A DNA stretch of 64,000 nt from Streptomyces griseorubiginosus (GCF_001514195.1 NZ_KQ948747.1:73572-137571); one strand, 5' to 3'; shown: positions 25,685 to 35,482, counted from the stretch's first letter. A program made the numbers and translations. The notes: generated by a model not told the origin, from the letters alone.

Positions 25685-26653
25685 ATGCCCAGGACGCACC
25701 CGCCACTCGACCCGCAGCTCGCCGCAGTACTGGCGGTCGTCCACGACCACCTGTCACCGACTATCACCGCCGACGACATCGAGGAACTGCGCGCCAACCC
25801 CATGTTCGCGGTCCCGGACGAGGTCCTCACGCGCCACGGGACCGTCCACTTGCAGAACCTGTCCGTACCCGGCCCACCGGGTGCTCCCGATATCTCGCTG
25901 CTCGTCCTCAAGCCGGTGGGCTCGACGGCAGGCGCGCCCGTCTTCTATTACATGCACGGTGGCGGCATGATCATCGGCGATCACCGTACCGGGGTGGCGG
26001 GCGTGCTGGACTGGGCCGTCGACACCGGGGCGGTGGTGGTGTCGGTGAACTACCGCCTGGCACCGGAACACCCCGACCCGGCCCCGGTCGAAGACTGCTA
26101 CGCGGGGCTCTTGTGGATTCACGAACATGCCGCCGAGATCGGCGGCGACCCCGAACGCATCGTCGTCGCCGGGGCGAGCGCCGGCGGCGGGCTCGCGGCC
26201 GGCGTGACCCTCCTGGCGCGCGACCGCGGCGGCCCCCCGCTGCTGGGACAGGTACTCATGTGCCCGATGCTCGACGACCGCTTCCTCACCCCCAGCAGCC
26301 GGGAACTCGAAGGCGAGGGGGTCTGGGACGCCACCAGCAACGCGACCGGATGGAACGCACTGCTCGGCGAACGCAGGGGCGGCGACCAGGTGAGCATCTA
26401 CGCCGCCCCGGCCCGGGCGACCGACCTGGCGGGCCTGCCCAGCGCGTTCGTCGATGTGGGCTCCGTCGAGACCTTCCGCGACGAGGACATCGACTACGCC
26501 GCCAGGCTGCTCCAGGCCGGCGTCCAGTGCGAACTGCACGTCTGGCCGGGCGGTTTCCACGGATTCGACGGCATGGCACCACTGGCCGCGCTGTCCCAGA
26601 CTGCGTCGGCGACCCGAACCGCCTGGGTCCGGCGGCTCCTGACCACGAGCTGA
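25685..26653 (+). CDS. Alpha/beta hydrolase fold-3 esterase (HSL family)
   Basis: 322 aa. The hormone-sensitive-lipase signature MHGGGM (about residue 90) builds the oxyanion hole. The nucleophile elbow is VVAGASAGGG (Ser near 164). The acid and base residues are in VDVGSVETFRDED and WPGGFHGFDGM. NYRLAPEHPDPAPVEDCYAG is diagnostic of the family. Cytoplasmic carboxylesterase for short acyl esters. Preceded by GAGGAACC. Third gene of the operon; together with the first hydrolase it provides two ester-cleaving activities. Confidence 0.9.
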   Translation: MPRTHPPLDPQLAAVLAVVHDHLSPTITADDIEELRANPMFAVPDEVLTRHGTVHLQNLSVPGPPGAPDISLLVLKPVGSTAGAPVFYYMHGGGMIIGDHRTGVAGVLDWAVDTGAVVVSVNYRLAPEHPDPAPVEDCYAGLLWIHEHAAEIGGDPERIVVAGASAGGGLAAGVTLLARDRGGPPLLGQVLMCPMLDDRFLTPSSRELEGEGVWDATSNATGWNALLGERRGGDQVSIYAAPARATDLAGLPSAFVDVGSVETFRDEDIDYAARLLQAGVQCELHVWPGGFHGFDGMAPLAALSQTASATRTAWVRRLLTTS

Positions 26654-26735
26654 CATCCAGCAGACGGAGCCGGCGTGAACGCGCACGGATCCGACACCTT
26701 TGTCAAACCGACCGCAGAGCACCTTGCGAGGAACG

Positions 26736-27632
26736 ATGGACGCGGACGACGTCGCCAGGCCGCACGGAGAAGCATCGCTGACCAATCGGGGCCGCTGGGG
26801 CGCTGACGACGATCGGGGCACCCTGAACTTCATCACCGCCGCGGCACGCGCCCGCGGCGTGGCCCAGGCCACGACGGGCCGTGTCGTCTCCCTGGCTCAC
26901 CCGATCACACCGGTGCCCATGGCCGCCCCCGTCGCATTCGCCGAGCACGGCATGCCGTCCGCCGTCCTTCAGGCGTTAACGTTCACCGGTTCGCCCACGC
27001 CCGCCTTGACCGATGTCCTACTGATCAACGTCCACCACGCGCGGTCGACACACATCGATGCCTTGGCGCACATACCGGTTGGCAACACCGTATACCCCGG
27101 CATCTCCGTCGCAGACGCAACCGCCGGGGCGACGGTCGGCCGGAGTTCGTCCTCGGCGTTCGTCGACGGGATCGTCACCCGGGGGGTCTTCCTCGACCTG
27201 GCACCGCGGGGACGGCTCCCCGAGAACCATGTCGTGACCGCGGACGACCTGGCGGCAGCCGAGAGGCGCCAGGGAGTGCGCGTCGAGTCCGGCGACGCGC
27301 TCGTCGTACGCGGGGGATGGGTCGCCGCAGACGATCCCTTCGGCCCCCTGCCGACCTCCTCGCTGAGCGCCGTCGAGTGGATGGCGGAGCGGGAAGTGTG
27401 TCTGTATGCCGGTGACATCGGCGACAAGCTCCCCGAACCGTCAGCCGCGGCACCCGTGTTGCACAACATTGGCCTTGCCCAGCTGGGGATGCCATTGATC
27501 GACTGCGTCAACGTGGCCGGACTCGCACAGGTGTGCGCCGAGATCGAGCGCTACAGCTTCCTGTTCACGCTCGGCACGATTCCCGTGCGTAGCGCCACCG
27601 GGCTTCCGGTCAATCCGCTGGCGATCTTTTAA
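26736..27632 (+). CDS. Cyclase-family metal-dependent hydrolase (kynurenine formamidase-like)
   Basis: 298 aa, PF04199 cyclase type. The start resembles family members (RWGADDDRGTLNFITAAARA). The metal-binding motif is present as HARSTHIDALAH (pattern HxxxTHxDxxxH) near residue 110, with GVFLDLA and later ALVVRGGWVA and YAGDIGDKL. Family members hydrolyse cyclic amides, lactones or N-formyl groups with Zn or Mn. ATG 26736 follows GCGAGGAAC. It is 82 bp after the esterase and probably the last gene of the TetR-controlled catabolic operon. Confidence 0.85.
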   Translation: MDADDVARPHGEASLTNRGRWGADDDRGTLNFITAAARARGVAQATTGRVVSLAHPITPVPMAAPVAFAEHGMPSAVLQALTFTGSPTPALTDVLLINVHHARSTHIDALAHIPVGNTVYPGISVADATAGATVGRSSSSAFVDGIVTRGVFLDLAPRGRLPENHVVTADDLAAAERRQGVRVESGDALVVRGGWVAADDPFGPLPTSSLSAVEWMAEREVCLYAGDIGDKLPEPSAAAPVLHNIGLAQLGMPLIDCVNVAGLAQVCAEIERYSFLFTLGTIPVRSATGLPVNPLAIF

Positions 27633-27770
27633 CTTGACTCTGAAGCTTCTATAGGTCGTCATAGCCGCAGATGTCGATCGTGCGCTGGTGAGGTGGTGAT
27701 AGACCTCCCGCGCGACGAAGGGTGTGTCAGTTTAACGGCCCTGTCTCACATTCGGTGGTAACGGGGAGTC

Positions 27771-28055
27771 GTGAGGGCCGTTGGCATCCTCGTGAAGGAT
27801 GCCAACGAGCTTGTGCAGACGGTGTTTTCGGGCCTGGCCCCGTTGGTCATCGAGGGTGTGGCCGACGAGGGTGAGCGGATCGTGGTGCGGGCACGGACTC
27901 CGCAGGACACTGCCGACCTGTCCGGTGTGCGGGGCGTCGTCGGGACGCGTGCATGGCTATCACTGGCGGACGGCCGCCGACGTACCGGTCGACGACTGTC
28001 GGCTGGTGGTCCGTGTGCGGGTGCGGCGTCTGGTGTGCCCCACCGATCGCCGCCT
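27771..28055 (+). pseudogene. ISL3-family transposase N-terminal fragment
   Basis: Reads LVQTVFSGLAPLVIEGVADE with ERIVVRARTPQDTAD, then, after a one-base (C) gain, the zinc-ribbon part CPVCGASSGRVHGYHWRTAA and DDCRLVVRVRVRRLVCPT. The sequence then stops at a junction near 28055 with an ISKra4 remnant on the other strand. The catalytic domain is gone. Confidence 0.7.
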
Positions 28056-28509
28056 GGGGCCAGGTCGAACGAGCCCCGCACCGCCTCGGTGACCGCGAGT
28101 CGCCGCAGTCCCATCGAGTGCCGTTCCCCGGGTAGCCTCAGGGCCTCATCGGCCGGGTGAACATTGGCCGCGCCAGGTCCGCGGTGAGCGATCCGCTCCA
28201 CGCGCACCAGGCCGAACATGCAGGCTAAGCAGCGTGCGTGGCCCGCCTCCCGCCACGGGCCGAGGCCGGCCGTCGGGGCCGATGACCGGCGGATGTGCAC
28301 CGGCTCGTACCGCCACCACCTCCCGCCGGGCCCGCAGGTCCAGATGGTCCTGCAGCAGTTGCCGCAGCAGCGTGCGTCCCGCCGCTTCCAGGTGCTCTTC
28401 CAGCTCATCATGGGTCCACAGCGTGGCCGTCTGCTCTGACAACGCGGCTGTCAGCGACTCGAAGTCACTGATCGAGCGGGCAAAAGGGTCAGCACTCGTG
28501 TGCACGTCA
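28056..28509 (-). pseudogene. ISKra4-family transposase N-terminal fragment, frameshifted
   Basis: Minus strand from about 28509: VHTSADPFARSISDFESLTA, WTHDELEEHLEAAGRTLLRQ, LLQDHLDLRARREVV, then in another frame GLVRVERIAHRGPGAANVHP, EALRLPGERHSMGLRRLA and TEAVRGSFDLA. This is the start of an ISKra4 transposase with one frameshift near 28210. The DDE core is missing at the junction with the ISL3 fragment. Its 5' end is only about 50 bp from the S53 peptidase start. Confidence 0.7.
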
Positions 28510-28557
28510 TACGGGGCAGGGTCCGCACGTGTGAGACCGGTGGAAGGCTGTCGCACC

Positions 28558-30552
28558 ATGAGCAACCTGAGGCGAGCCGCTCTCGTCTTCTCCACGATCG
28601 CCGTGACCAGCACGGCTACACTCACCGTCGCCGGAACAGCGACGGCCGGAACAATGTCCGACCGGGTGTCGCTCACCGACACCAGCATATGGTCCGGGCC
28701 CGTCGACAACGGTCCGGTACCCGACAGCACGCCGGTGTCGGAGACCATCTACCTGGCAGTCAAGGACCCGACCGCGCTGGCTGGCAAAGCAAAATCCGTG
28801 TCGGATCCGAATAGTCCAGGCTACGGACGGTTCATGCGTCCGGATCGGATTCGCGAAACCAACCAACTCGATCGAGCACAGGTTGATCGAGTCCGTGACT
28901 GGTTGACTGCCTCAGGCCTGAGCGTGACCGAGCCGGATTGGCGGCACCTGAAGGTGACCGGCACGATCGGCCAGCTCAACGCCGCCTTCGCGGTGACCTT
29001 TCACGACTATAGCGTTCCGCCCGAAAACCTGTTCAAAAGTCACTTCCTGGCGTCGCCCACCGATCTCAGCGTGCCGGCCGAGCTGGGTGCCCTGGTGCTG
29101 GGCGTCGGGAGGAGCGAGATTCCCGTGCAGGACGTGCAGGACGCCGGCCTAGCCGTGCCGGAGCAACCGGTGGAGCGTCGCCCGCATGTCGACGAGGCTG
29201 TGGCCGCGAACTGTTCACAGTACTGGGGCCAGCTGCCCGCGACCGGGACGCCGCAAGTGAACGGCGCGACTGCGCCGTTGGCGCCGTGCGGGTACACGCC
29301 GAATCGGCTGCGGCACGTGTACGGGCTCGACAGCCTTGGTCTCACCGGTGCTGGACAGACCGTCGCCGTGGTGTCGTCGTCGATGGACACCCTCGAGAAG
29401 GACATCAACACCTGGTCGGACCACGTCGGGACGCAACAGCTCCGCCCTGGGCAGCTCACCAGGGTGCCGTCACCGGACGGCTCTCCCGCGAGAGAACCCG
29501 GCAACGGCGGGTTCAGCGCGATGATCGAGGCCAACCTCGACGCCGAGGCGGTGCACGGCATCGCACCGGACGCGAACATCGTCGCCATCGGGGAATCCAC
29601 CGCGCAAGGCGGGAATCTGCTGGCCAGCCTCAGTTACGCGCTGGATCACACTCACGCGAGCATCGTGTCCGCGTCGTTGGAGAACACTCCCCCGCCGGGG
29701 TTGCAGAAAGCCTTCGACCAGATCTTCCAGGAGGGCGCGCTGCAGGGCGTGGGGTTCTACTTCTGCGCCGGTGACGGTGGTGTTCAGCTCAACGACAGCG
29801 GCGGCGACTGGCTGAACGGCTATGCGGGCAGCAGCTGGGTGACCGCGGTCGGCGGCACTTCGGTGGCGATCGGCCCGGACGGCGGGCGTGCGTGGGAAAC
29901 CGGCTGGGGCGACTCGGTCAGCCCGTTGTCCGAGGACGGCACTTCCTGGGGACAGGCGCAGGCCGACGGGGGCACCGGCGGTGGCCGGACCACCGGACGG
30001 CCACAACCGTGGTACCAGCAGGGTGTGGTCCCGGATCGTTACGCCCTCACCCCGGACGGGAGCCGCAGCCGGGTCGGCCCCGACGTCGCCATGGACGCGG
30101 ATCTCCTGACCGGCTTGGTGATCGGCGGCACCCCTCTGGCCGGCCTGGGCTCACCTACCACCGATCCGGGCACCTGGCACTACGTCGAGCACACTTTCGG
30201 CGGGACCAGCCTGTCCACTCCCCTGTTCGCCGGAGTGCAGGCGCTCGCCCAACAGGCGCGGGGCGGCAAACCACTCGGCTTCGCCAACCCGATCATGTAT
30301 CAGCGCGCCCACAGGTCCACATTCCGCGATGTCACGGCGTACAAGCTGCCGGGCGGAGGTGTCCCGACAGCCGTACGCTATGTGTCGGACGGCAAGGGAG
30401 GCAGCACCCCGGTGCTCTACACGTTCCTTGCCAGCCAGCTGCCAGAACCTGAGGACGGATTCACCCCTCCTGAGGTCGGGCCCGGGTTCGACACCGAGAC
30501 CGGGCTCGGCACCCCGACCGGGGCCTATCTGTTCTCCTTCGTCAGCAGCTGA
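28558..30552 (+). CDS. Secreted S53-family serine-carboxyl peptidase (sedolisin/kumamolisin type)
   Basis: 664 aa. A signal peptide (RRAALVFSTIAVTSTATLTV, cleavage near residue 31) is followed by a pro-kumamolisin activation domain (about 50-210; YLAVKDPTALAGKAKSVSDP, LKVTGTIGQLNAAF). The catalytic domain starts near 255 (TPNRLRHVYGLDSLGLTGAG). Catalytic Glu and Asp are in EANLDAEAVHG (about 323 and 327), the oxyanion Asp in FCAGDGGV (about 404), and the nucleophile in GGTSLSTPLF (Ser near 549). A C-terminal Ca site likely includes DVTAYK and PGFDTETGLGTP. It is an acid-stable extracellular endopeptidase. ATG 28558 follows GGAAGG. No recognised partner gene. Confidence 0.9.
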   Translation: MSNLRRAALVFSTIAVTSTATLTVAGTATAGTMSDRVSLTDTSIWSGPVDNGPVPDSTPVSETIYLAVKDPTALAGKAKSVSDPNSPGYGRFMRPDRIRETNQLDRAQVDRVRDWLTASGLSVTEPDWRHLKVTGTIGQLNAAFAVTFHDYSVPPENLFKSHFLASPTDLSVPAELGALVLGVGRSEIPVQDVQDAGLAVPEQPVERRPHVDEAVAANCSQYWGQLPATGTPQVNGATAPLAPCGYTPNRLRHVYGLDSLGLTGAGQTVAVVSSSMDTLEKDINTWSDHVGTQQLRPGQLTRVPSPDGSPAREPGNGGFSAMIEANLDAEAVHGIAPDANIVAIGESTAQGGNLLASLSYALDHTHASIVSASLENTPPPGLQKAFDQIFQEGALQGVGFYFCAGDGGVQLNDSGGDWLNGYAGSSWVTAVGGTSVAIGPDGGRAWETGWGDSVSPLSEDGTSWGQAQADGGTGGGRTTGRPQPWYQQGVVPDRYALTPDGSRSRVGPDVAMDADLLTGLVIGGTPLAGLGSPTTDPGTWHYVEHTFGGTSLSTPLFAGVQALAQQARGGKPLGFANPIMYQRAHRSTFRDVTAYKLPGGGVPTAVRYVSDGKGGSTPVLYTFLASQLPEPEDGFTPPEVGPGFDTETGLGTPTGAYLFSFVSS

Positions 30553-30563
30553 GCTTGGCGTTT

Positions 30564-30583
30564 CCTGACTTCGGCTCGTCAGG
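30564..30583 (+). terminator. Hairpin after the S53 peptidase gene
   Basis: CCTGAC, 8-nt loop, GTCAGG, starting 12 bp after the peptidase stop. There is no T-run. It is either a weak terminator or part of the left end of the following IS630 remnant. Confidence 0.35.
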
Positions 30584-30605
30584 GTGAACGTTCGTGAATT
30601 CCCTG

Positions 30606-31230
30606 ATGGGTTTGGTGTGTGTGAGATATGCGGATGAGGGAGGGCTGACTCCTGCAGGACGTCAGCGCCGGGAGACCGTGCGGTTTGCAGGCGGCCGAGT
30701 TGTTCGAATAGAAGATGAAGCCGACGGAGGTGGCACGGCGGCTGTGGGTGAGCCTGCAGTCGGCATACCGGTGGCGCCCGTTGTGGTGGGAACACGGGGC
30801 GCAGGCGCTGGCGTCCCGTGGCTCGAGCGGATCGCGATGCCGTCTGTCCCCACGCTGTCTGGAGAAGTTGGCCGCGTACCTCGACGAGGGACCGGCCGCG
30901 CACGGCTGGGTGGAGGACCAGTTGTGGACCGTGGCGAGGGTGGCTGCCCTGACAGGCAGGAAGTTCCACGTCGCCTACTGCGTCTCGGGTGTCACGAGGC
31001 TGATGCACCGGCTCGCCTTCAGCCCGCAGGTCCCCGCACGGCGGGTCGCCGAGCGCGACGATCAGGCCGTGACCTCTTGGAAGGAGGCGACCTGGGCGGA
31101 GGTGAAATAGCCCGGGTGTCCTGCGGAGGCTACATCTGCTTCGAGGGTGCAGCCGGTTTCACCCGTAGACCGACCAAAGGACGCACCTGAGGCCGACGCG
31201 GAGTGACCCCGCAGCGACGGTGAGCGGCCG
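30606..31230 (+). pseudogene. IS630-family transposase N-terminal half, multiply broken
   Basis: Reads VRYADEGGLTPAGRQRRETV, a one-base shift, LQAAELFE, a TAG, KMKPTEVARRLWVSLQSAYR (HTH) and LASRGSSGSRCRLSPRCLEK, AAHGWVEDQLWTVARVAALT, FSPQVPARRVAERDDQAV. A second shift near 31105 leads to GGYICFEGAAGFTRRPTKGR, where the catalytic DE motif is altered to EG, then a TGA in place of Trp. It stops near 31230 at the recombinase remnant. Clearly dead. Confidence 0.8.
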
Positions 31231-31234
31231 TCGT

Positions 31235-31943
31235 TCGGGACGGCTGTCCGCGGCTGGGCTCCGCCCCTTCGGCGAGCGCGACACGCTCCAGGTCAGTGGT
31301 GCGGAGAAATTCGGCGGTCTTGCCCGGCATGTCGAGGGTGACCGGCACCTTCGGGCGGGGGCGTCGGCCTCGTTGGCGGTGCGGTCGGGCAGGAGGCTGG
31401 TGACGGCGGTGCGGATCGCCCCGCGGCTGACGCCGTGGTCGCGGGCAAGGGCGGCGATCGAGCGGCCTTCGAGGTACGTGGTTCGCACGGTGTCGGTCTC
31501 GTCGGCCGCCACGGCGGGGCGGCGCCCGCCCTTGCTGCCCCTGGCCTCAGCGGCCCGCAGCCCGTCGTAGCTCAACTCGCGTTGGCGGTCGCCCTGGAGC
31601 TCGCCGACAGCGGCGAGGGTCTGCAGCATGAACTGCACGGTGGACAGCAGCTCATGGATGCGCAGCGCCACCTGGTCGCACTGGAGGACGTCGAGCACAG
31701 TGAAGGTGCGGCCGGTGCCGCGGACGAGCCGGAACATCTCGGAGATGGGCACGATGCCCCGGGCCGCGCGTAAGTGAGCAGTTCGCGGAACTTCGGGCGC
31801 TGGGGCGGGTGGAGGCGGCTGGAGGTGCCGAGGTCCTCCTCGAAGACGACCGGGTCCTCGATCCCGGCCGCGTCCAGCACGAGGTTCTGCCGGGCGGTCG
31901 ACTGCTGGTCGGTCGAGACTCGCTTGTAGGGCAGGTTCGCCAC
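31235..31943 (-). pseudogene. Serine recombinase (resolvase/invertase) remnant
   Basis: GTG 31943 begins VANLPYKRVSTDQQSTARQN with the resolvase RVSTxxQ motif (catalytic Ser), then FREELG-like text and FRELLTYARPG. A frameshift near 31755 leads to EMFRLVRGTGRTFTVLDVLQ, FMLQTLAAVGELQGDRQREL and the HTH RSIAALARDHGVSRGAIRTA. A second shift near 31345 leads to VPVTLDMPGKTAEFLRTTDL. The gene is cut at about 31235 by the IS630 remnant. The ancestral protein would be about 240 aa or more. Confidence 0.75.
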
Positions 31944-32090
31944 CCGCGGGCCGGCCCCTCCAACTGCCTCCAAAGACCGTGGGAGGGCGGTTTCCGTGCC
32001 GGAGAACCCCTCCGTATGCGGGAGAGCGTCTGCGCCCGTTGTGGGAGGTGTGAGGAGAGCAGAGTGCGACCGAATTCCGAGGGGTGCGAC

Positions 32091-34268
32091 GTGGAGCGGG
32101 TTTTCGTCTTCCGTACCGAGCGGCGTTGGGATGGTGCGACGGCGTGGGAGCCCGGCCCGTGGCTGCGGGTGGGTATCGAGCGCAGCGAGCGTTCGCCGCT
32201 GGATGGGCTCGGCTGGCGTACGCACGACGGGGCGGAGGCAGCAGTCGGGTTCCAGGCAGCGATGGAGGGCTTCTACGGGCACTACCGGGCCGCCGGCGGC
32301 GCGTCGGCGGAGTACCGCGGCGAGCTGGAACGGTGCGAGGCCGTCAAGGAAGCCGCAGCTCACCGGTTCCGTACGCAAGAGAGCCAGGGCTCGGACTGGC
32401 ACGCGGCGGGGGACTGGTGGCTGCTGCTTGAGGACGGCGACGCCCACGTGGAACGCCTGGACTGGCACGACCAGGCGGGTGCATCCGGTTCGATCACCCT
32501 GAGGGCGGCTTTCGCCGAACCCGACCGTACGAGCGAGATCACCGCCCTGGTCGGCACCATACGGGCGCACCACGAGTACGAGGCGGTTGGCGAGATCGCC
32601 CACAACCTGCTGAACGGCTCTCACACCAAGTGGCTGGGCAACTGGAGGACGGGCGGCGCGTGGCTGGAGTTCCGCCTCGTGCGGCCAGCTGCCGTCCGGT
32701 ACTACGTGCTGGCCTCGGCGAACGACTGCCCGGACCGCGACCCGATGCACTGGACGCTGCATGGTTCGCACGACGGCCGGCAGTGGACTGCGCTCGACTC
32801 CCGTACCGGTCAGGTCTTCACCCGTCGACACCAGCCGAGGGGCTTCGCCGTGACCGGTTCGACCGGCATGGCGTATCGGCACTTCCGCCTTGAGATCACC
32901 GCGAACGCCGGCGCCGAGCACGTTCAGCTCTCCCAGGTCCGGCTGTTCGACACCGCTCCCGTCCCCGCGTACAGGGGCTTCTTCGGCTACCGTCAACGGG
33001 CGGGCGAAAGCCCGTCCGGTTTCCGTGGCGCGCCGCTGGCACCCGCACCGGAAGGTGCTGGTTTGCGCACCGTCGAAGAGTGGCGCGCCTATCTGTTCGA
33101 CTACAGTGCCGACGTCATCCGGGTAGCCCAGGGCCGCGAGCTGTGGAACATCAGCGACGAGCAGCGGGCCGCCGGCTGGCTGGGATACGAGGGCGCCAGC
33201 GCAGAGCGGCTCACGGCGCTGGAGGAGCGACTCGGCACCCGGCTTCCGCCCAGCTACCGCACGTTCCTCGGCGCCTCCGACGGCTGGCTGCACCTGAGCT
33301 CGTTCATGTACGAGATGGGCACGACCGACACCGTCACCTGGCTCACCGAGACGGACGCGGACCTGACCAGCTTTTACGACGACATCGATGAAGAGGGCGC
33401 CATCCTCACACGCTCGTTACTGATCTCCCAGGACGGCGAGGAGTACTGGCTGCTCGATCCCGGCGACGTGTCCGGGGATGGGGAGTGGGCGGCGTACATC
33501 TGGGCGAGCTCGTACCCGGGCCTGGGCAAGCGGCATGCGTCGTTCGCCGAGCTGGTCCAGGCGGAGCGCGCCAGCTTCGAGGAGCTCAAGGGCCACGAGG
33601 GCCAGGGTGTACACCCGGAGGGCGCCGAGGACCTGGTCGCCCAGGGCCGCGAGCAGGCGCTGCGGGGTGAGGCCGAACAGGCGCTGGCGAGCTTCGAGCG
33701 CGCCGCGGTCAAGGGCTCAGGCGTCGGCATGTACCTCAAGACCGTCCTCGGCGCGTTCCTCGACCTGCGGTTCGCCCACCACGAGATACGCAACAACATT
33801 CTCGGCCGGGACCACGTCATCGCAGCCGTCGGCGAGGACCAGGTCCGGGCCGAGGCCCTTCCCCTCTATCTGCGCCGTACGGTGGAAGAGCACCGGCCGC
33901 ACGGCAGGTTGCCGCGGCTGGAGATCCTCGGCAGGCTGGTCCCCGAACTGGGCTTCTCGGCGGGCGAGTCCAACGACGACTGGATCGAACGCGCTGCCGC
34001 CCACGTGCCGCCCCAGCTGCCCGAACCGCCGGCCTTCCAGCAGGCCCTTGACCTGGCCCGTGCACTTGCCGAGCAGGGCCAGGACGAAGAAGCGTGGAAC
34101 GTCATCGAGGCCGCCCTGCCGCACTGGCGCTCCGACAACCCGCACCGCATCGCCCCGGTCATTCTGCTGACGGACCCGGTTTTGCGCGACGTGGTCACCC
34201 CGCGCCGGGCACAACTGGTGGTAAGAATCCCCCGCGGAAAGGTCCTTGGAGGAAACACGCGCTGGTGA
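32091..34268 (+). CDS. Large protein with discoidin-like (F5/8 type C) and SMI1/KNR4 (SUKH) domains
   Basis: 725 aa. The N terminus (1-150) is unrecognised and Trp-rich (WDGATAWEPGPWLRVGIERS, DWWLLLEDGDAHVERLDWHD). Residues about 163-287 look like an F5/8 type C (discoidin) beta-sandwich: LGNWRTGGAWLEFRLVRPAA, HWTLHGSHDGRQWTALDSRT, YRHFRLEITANAGAEHVQLS. About 370-500 is a SMI1/KNR4 (SUKH) domain: LEERLGTRLPPSYRTFLGAS, DGEEYWLLDPGD, WASSYPGLGKRHASFAELV. The C-terminal 200 residues are helical and TPR-like. SUKH proteins often act as immunity proteins to secreted toxins; no toxin is adjacent. GTG 32091 follows GAGGGG; GTG 32064 is an alternative. No signal peptide. Confidence 0.75.
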   Translation: MERVFVFRTERRWDGATAWEPGPWLRVGIERSERSPLDGLGWRTHDGAEAAVGFQAAMEGFYGHYRAAGGASAEYRGELERCEAVKEAAAHRFRTQESQGSDWHAAGDWWLLLEDGDAHVERLDWHDQAGASGSITLRAAFAEPDRTSEITALVGTIRAHHEYEAVGEIAHNLLNGSHTKWLGNWRTGGAWLEFRLVRPAAVRYYVLASANDCPDRDPMHWTLHGSHDGRQWTALDSRTGQVFTRRHQPRGFAVTGSTGMAYRHFRLEITANAGAEHVQLSQVRLFDTAPVPAYRGFFGYRQRAGESPSGFRGAPLAPAPEGAGLRTVEEWRAYLFDYSADVIRVAQGRELWNISDEQRAAGWLGYEGASAERLTALEERLGTRLPPSYRTFLGASDGWLHLSSFMYEMGTTDTVTWLTETDADLTSFYDDIDEEGAILTRSLLISQDGEEYWLLDPGDVSGDGEWAAYIWASSYPGLGKRHASFAELVQAERASFEELKGHEGQGVHPEGAEDLVAQGREQALRGEAEQALASFERAAVKGSGVGMYLKTVLGAFLDLRFAHHEIRNNILGRDHVIAAVGEDQVRAEALPLYLRRTVEEHRPHGRLPRLEILGRLVPELGFSAGESNDDWIERAAAHVPPQLPEPPAFQQALDLARALAEQGQDEEAWNVIEAALPHWRSDNPHRIAPVILLTDPVLRDVVTPRRAQLVVRIPRGKVLGGNTRW

Positions 34269-34420
34269 TCACCGATGCGCTGTCGTCTCCGTGCGCGCTT
34301 CCTCACCGGTGGCAGGTACGGGGGCAATACCGGCCAGGTGCGCGCATGCGCTCCGAGGGCGCCCCGGGTGGAGTCGAAGGCAGGTCCACTTCGCCATGAC
34401 CCATCTCATGGCTCTGCGTC

Positions 34421-35482
34421 TCAGCGACGAGAGGCGCGGAAGGTGCGCCGGTACGCCGACGGGGCGACCCCTGCCTCCCTCGCCAGGTGCCGCCGCAGCG
34501 AGGTGGCGGTGGCGAAGCCGACCTCGTGGGCGACTTGTTCCACCGGCAGGTCGCTGGACTCCAGCAGGTGCCGCGCCCGCCGCAGCCGTTGCTGGATCAG
34601 CCAGCGGCCGGGGCTGAGACCGGTCTCCTCATGGAAGCGTCGGGCGAAGGTACGGGTGCTCATCGCCGCGTGCGCGGCCAGTTCGTCCAGCGACAGAGGA
34701 AGTTCCAGCCGCTGCAGAGCCCAGTCGCGGGTGGGCCCTGTGCCGGCTTCGCTCGCATCCGGCAGTGGCCGCTCGATGTACTGCGCCTGCCCGCCGTCCC
34801 GGTACGGCGGCACGACGCAAAGGCGGGCGACCTGGTTGGCCACCTCGCTGCCGTGGTCCCGGCGCACCAGGTGCAGACAGATGTCGATACCGCTCGCCGC
34901 GCCCGAGGAGGTCAGCACGTCACCGTGGTCGACGAAGAGCACGCCGGCGTCGAGTTCGACCCGGGGGAACAGCTCCCGGAAACAATCGGTGAGCGCCCAG
35001 TGGGTGGTTGCCTTGCGCCCGTCCAGGAGGCCGGCGGCGGCCAGCAGGAAGGCACCGGTGCAGATGGACACAAGACGGGTGCCGGGGCGGACGCGGGACA
35101 GGGCGGCTAGGGCCTGCGGATCCGGGGCGGCAGCCGAGGCTCGGGAGATCGTGTACGGAGGGATGACCACGGTGTCCGCCTCGGCCAGCACCTCGGGGCC
35201 GTGCCCGGGGGTGACAGTCAGGTCTGAACTGGTACGCACAGGCTGCCCGTCCACGCTCGCGGACAACACTTCGTAACGGCCGTCGGCGGAACCCAGGACC
35301 CGGTGCGGAATGCCGAGTTCGAAGGGATAGACGCCGTCGAGGGCAAGGACCACAACCTTGTGGGCGCCAGGCCGCGCGTCAGGGTCGGCCGCGCGGTCGG
35401 TGCCCTCCCGGGCCCGGGAGGGCACGGCGGACGTGCCGCGAGCGTCGGGAAGGCGTCGGGCGACATGGGCAGGGGCAGGCAT
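34421..35482 (-). CDS. GlxA-type AraC-family regulator (DJ-1/PfpI-like domain plus HTH)
   Basis: 353 aa. A disordered start of about 40 residues precedes a DJ-1/PfpI-like amidotransferase domain: KVVVLALDGVYPFELGIPHR, and the nucleophile-elbow motif RLVSICTGAFLLAAAGLLDG with Cys. The C-terminal AraC HTH pair starts near 265: LSLDELAAHAAMSTRTFARR, FHEETGLSPGRWLIQQRLRR, VEQVAHEVGFATATSLRRHL. GlxA-type proteins usually activate adjacent genes in response to small molecules. It is divergent from the quinone oxidoreductase gene at 35552 (69-bp gap) and probably regulates it. Confidence 0.9.
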   Translation of the reverse strand: MPAPAHVARRLPDARGTSAVPSRAREGTDRAADPDARPGAHKVVVLALDGVYPFELGIPHRVLGSADGRYEVLSASVDGQPVRTSSDLTVTPGHGPEVLAEADTVVIPPYTISRASAAAPDPQALAALSRVRPGTRLVSICTGAFLLAAAGLLDGRKATTHWALTDCFRELFPRVELDAGVLFVDHGDVLTSSGAASGIDICLHLVRRDHGSEVANQVARLCVVPPYRDGGQAQYIERPLPDASEAGTGPTRDWALQRLELPLSLDELAAHAAMSTRTFARRFHEETGLSPGRWLIQQRLRRARHLLESSDLPVEQVAHEVGFATATSLRRHLAREAGVAPSAYRRTFRASRR

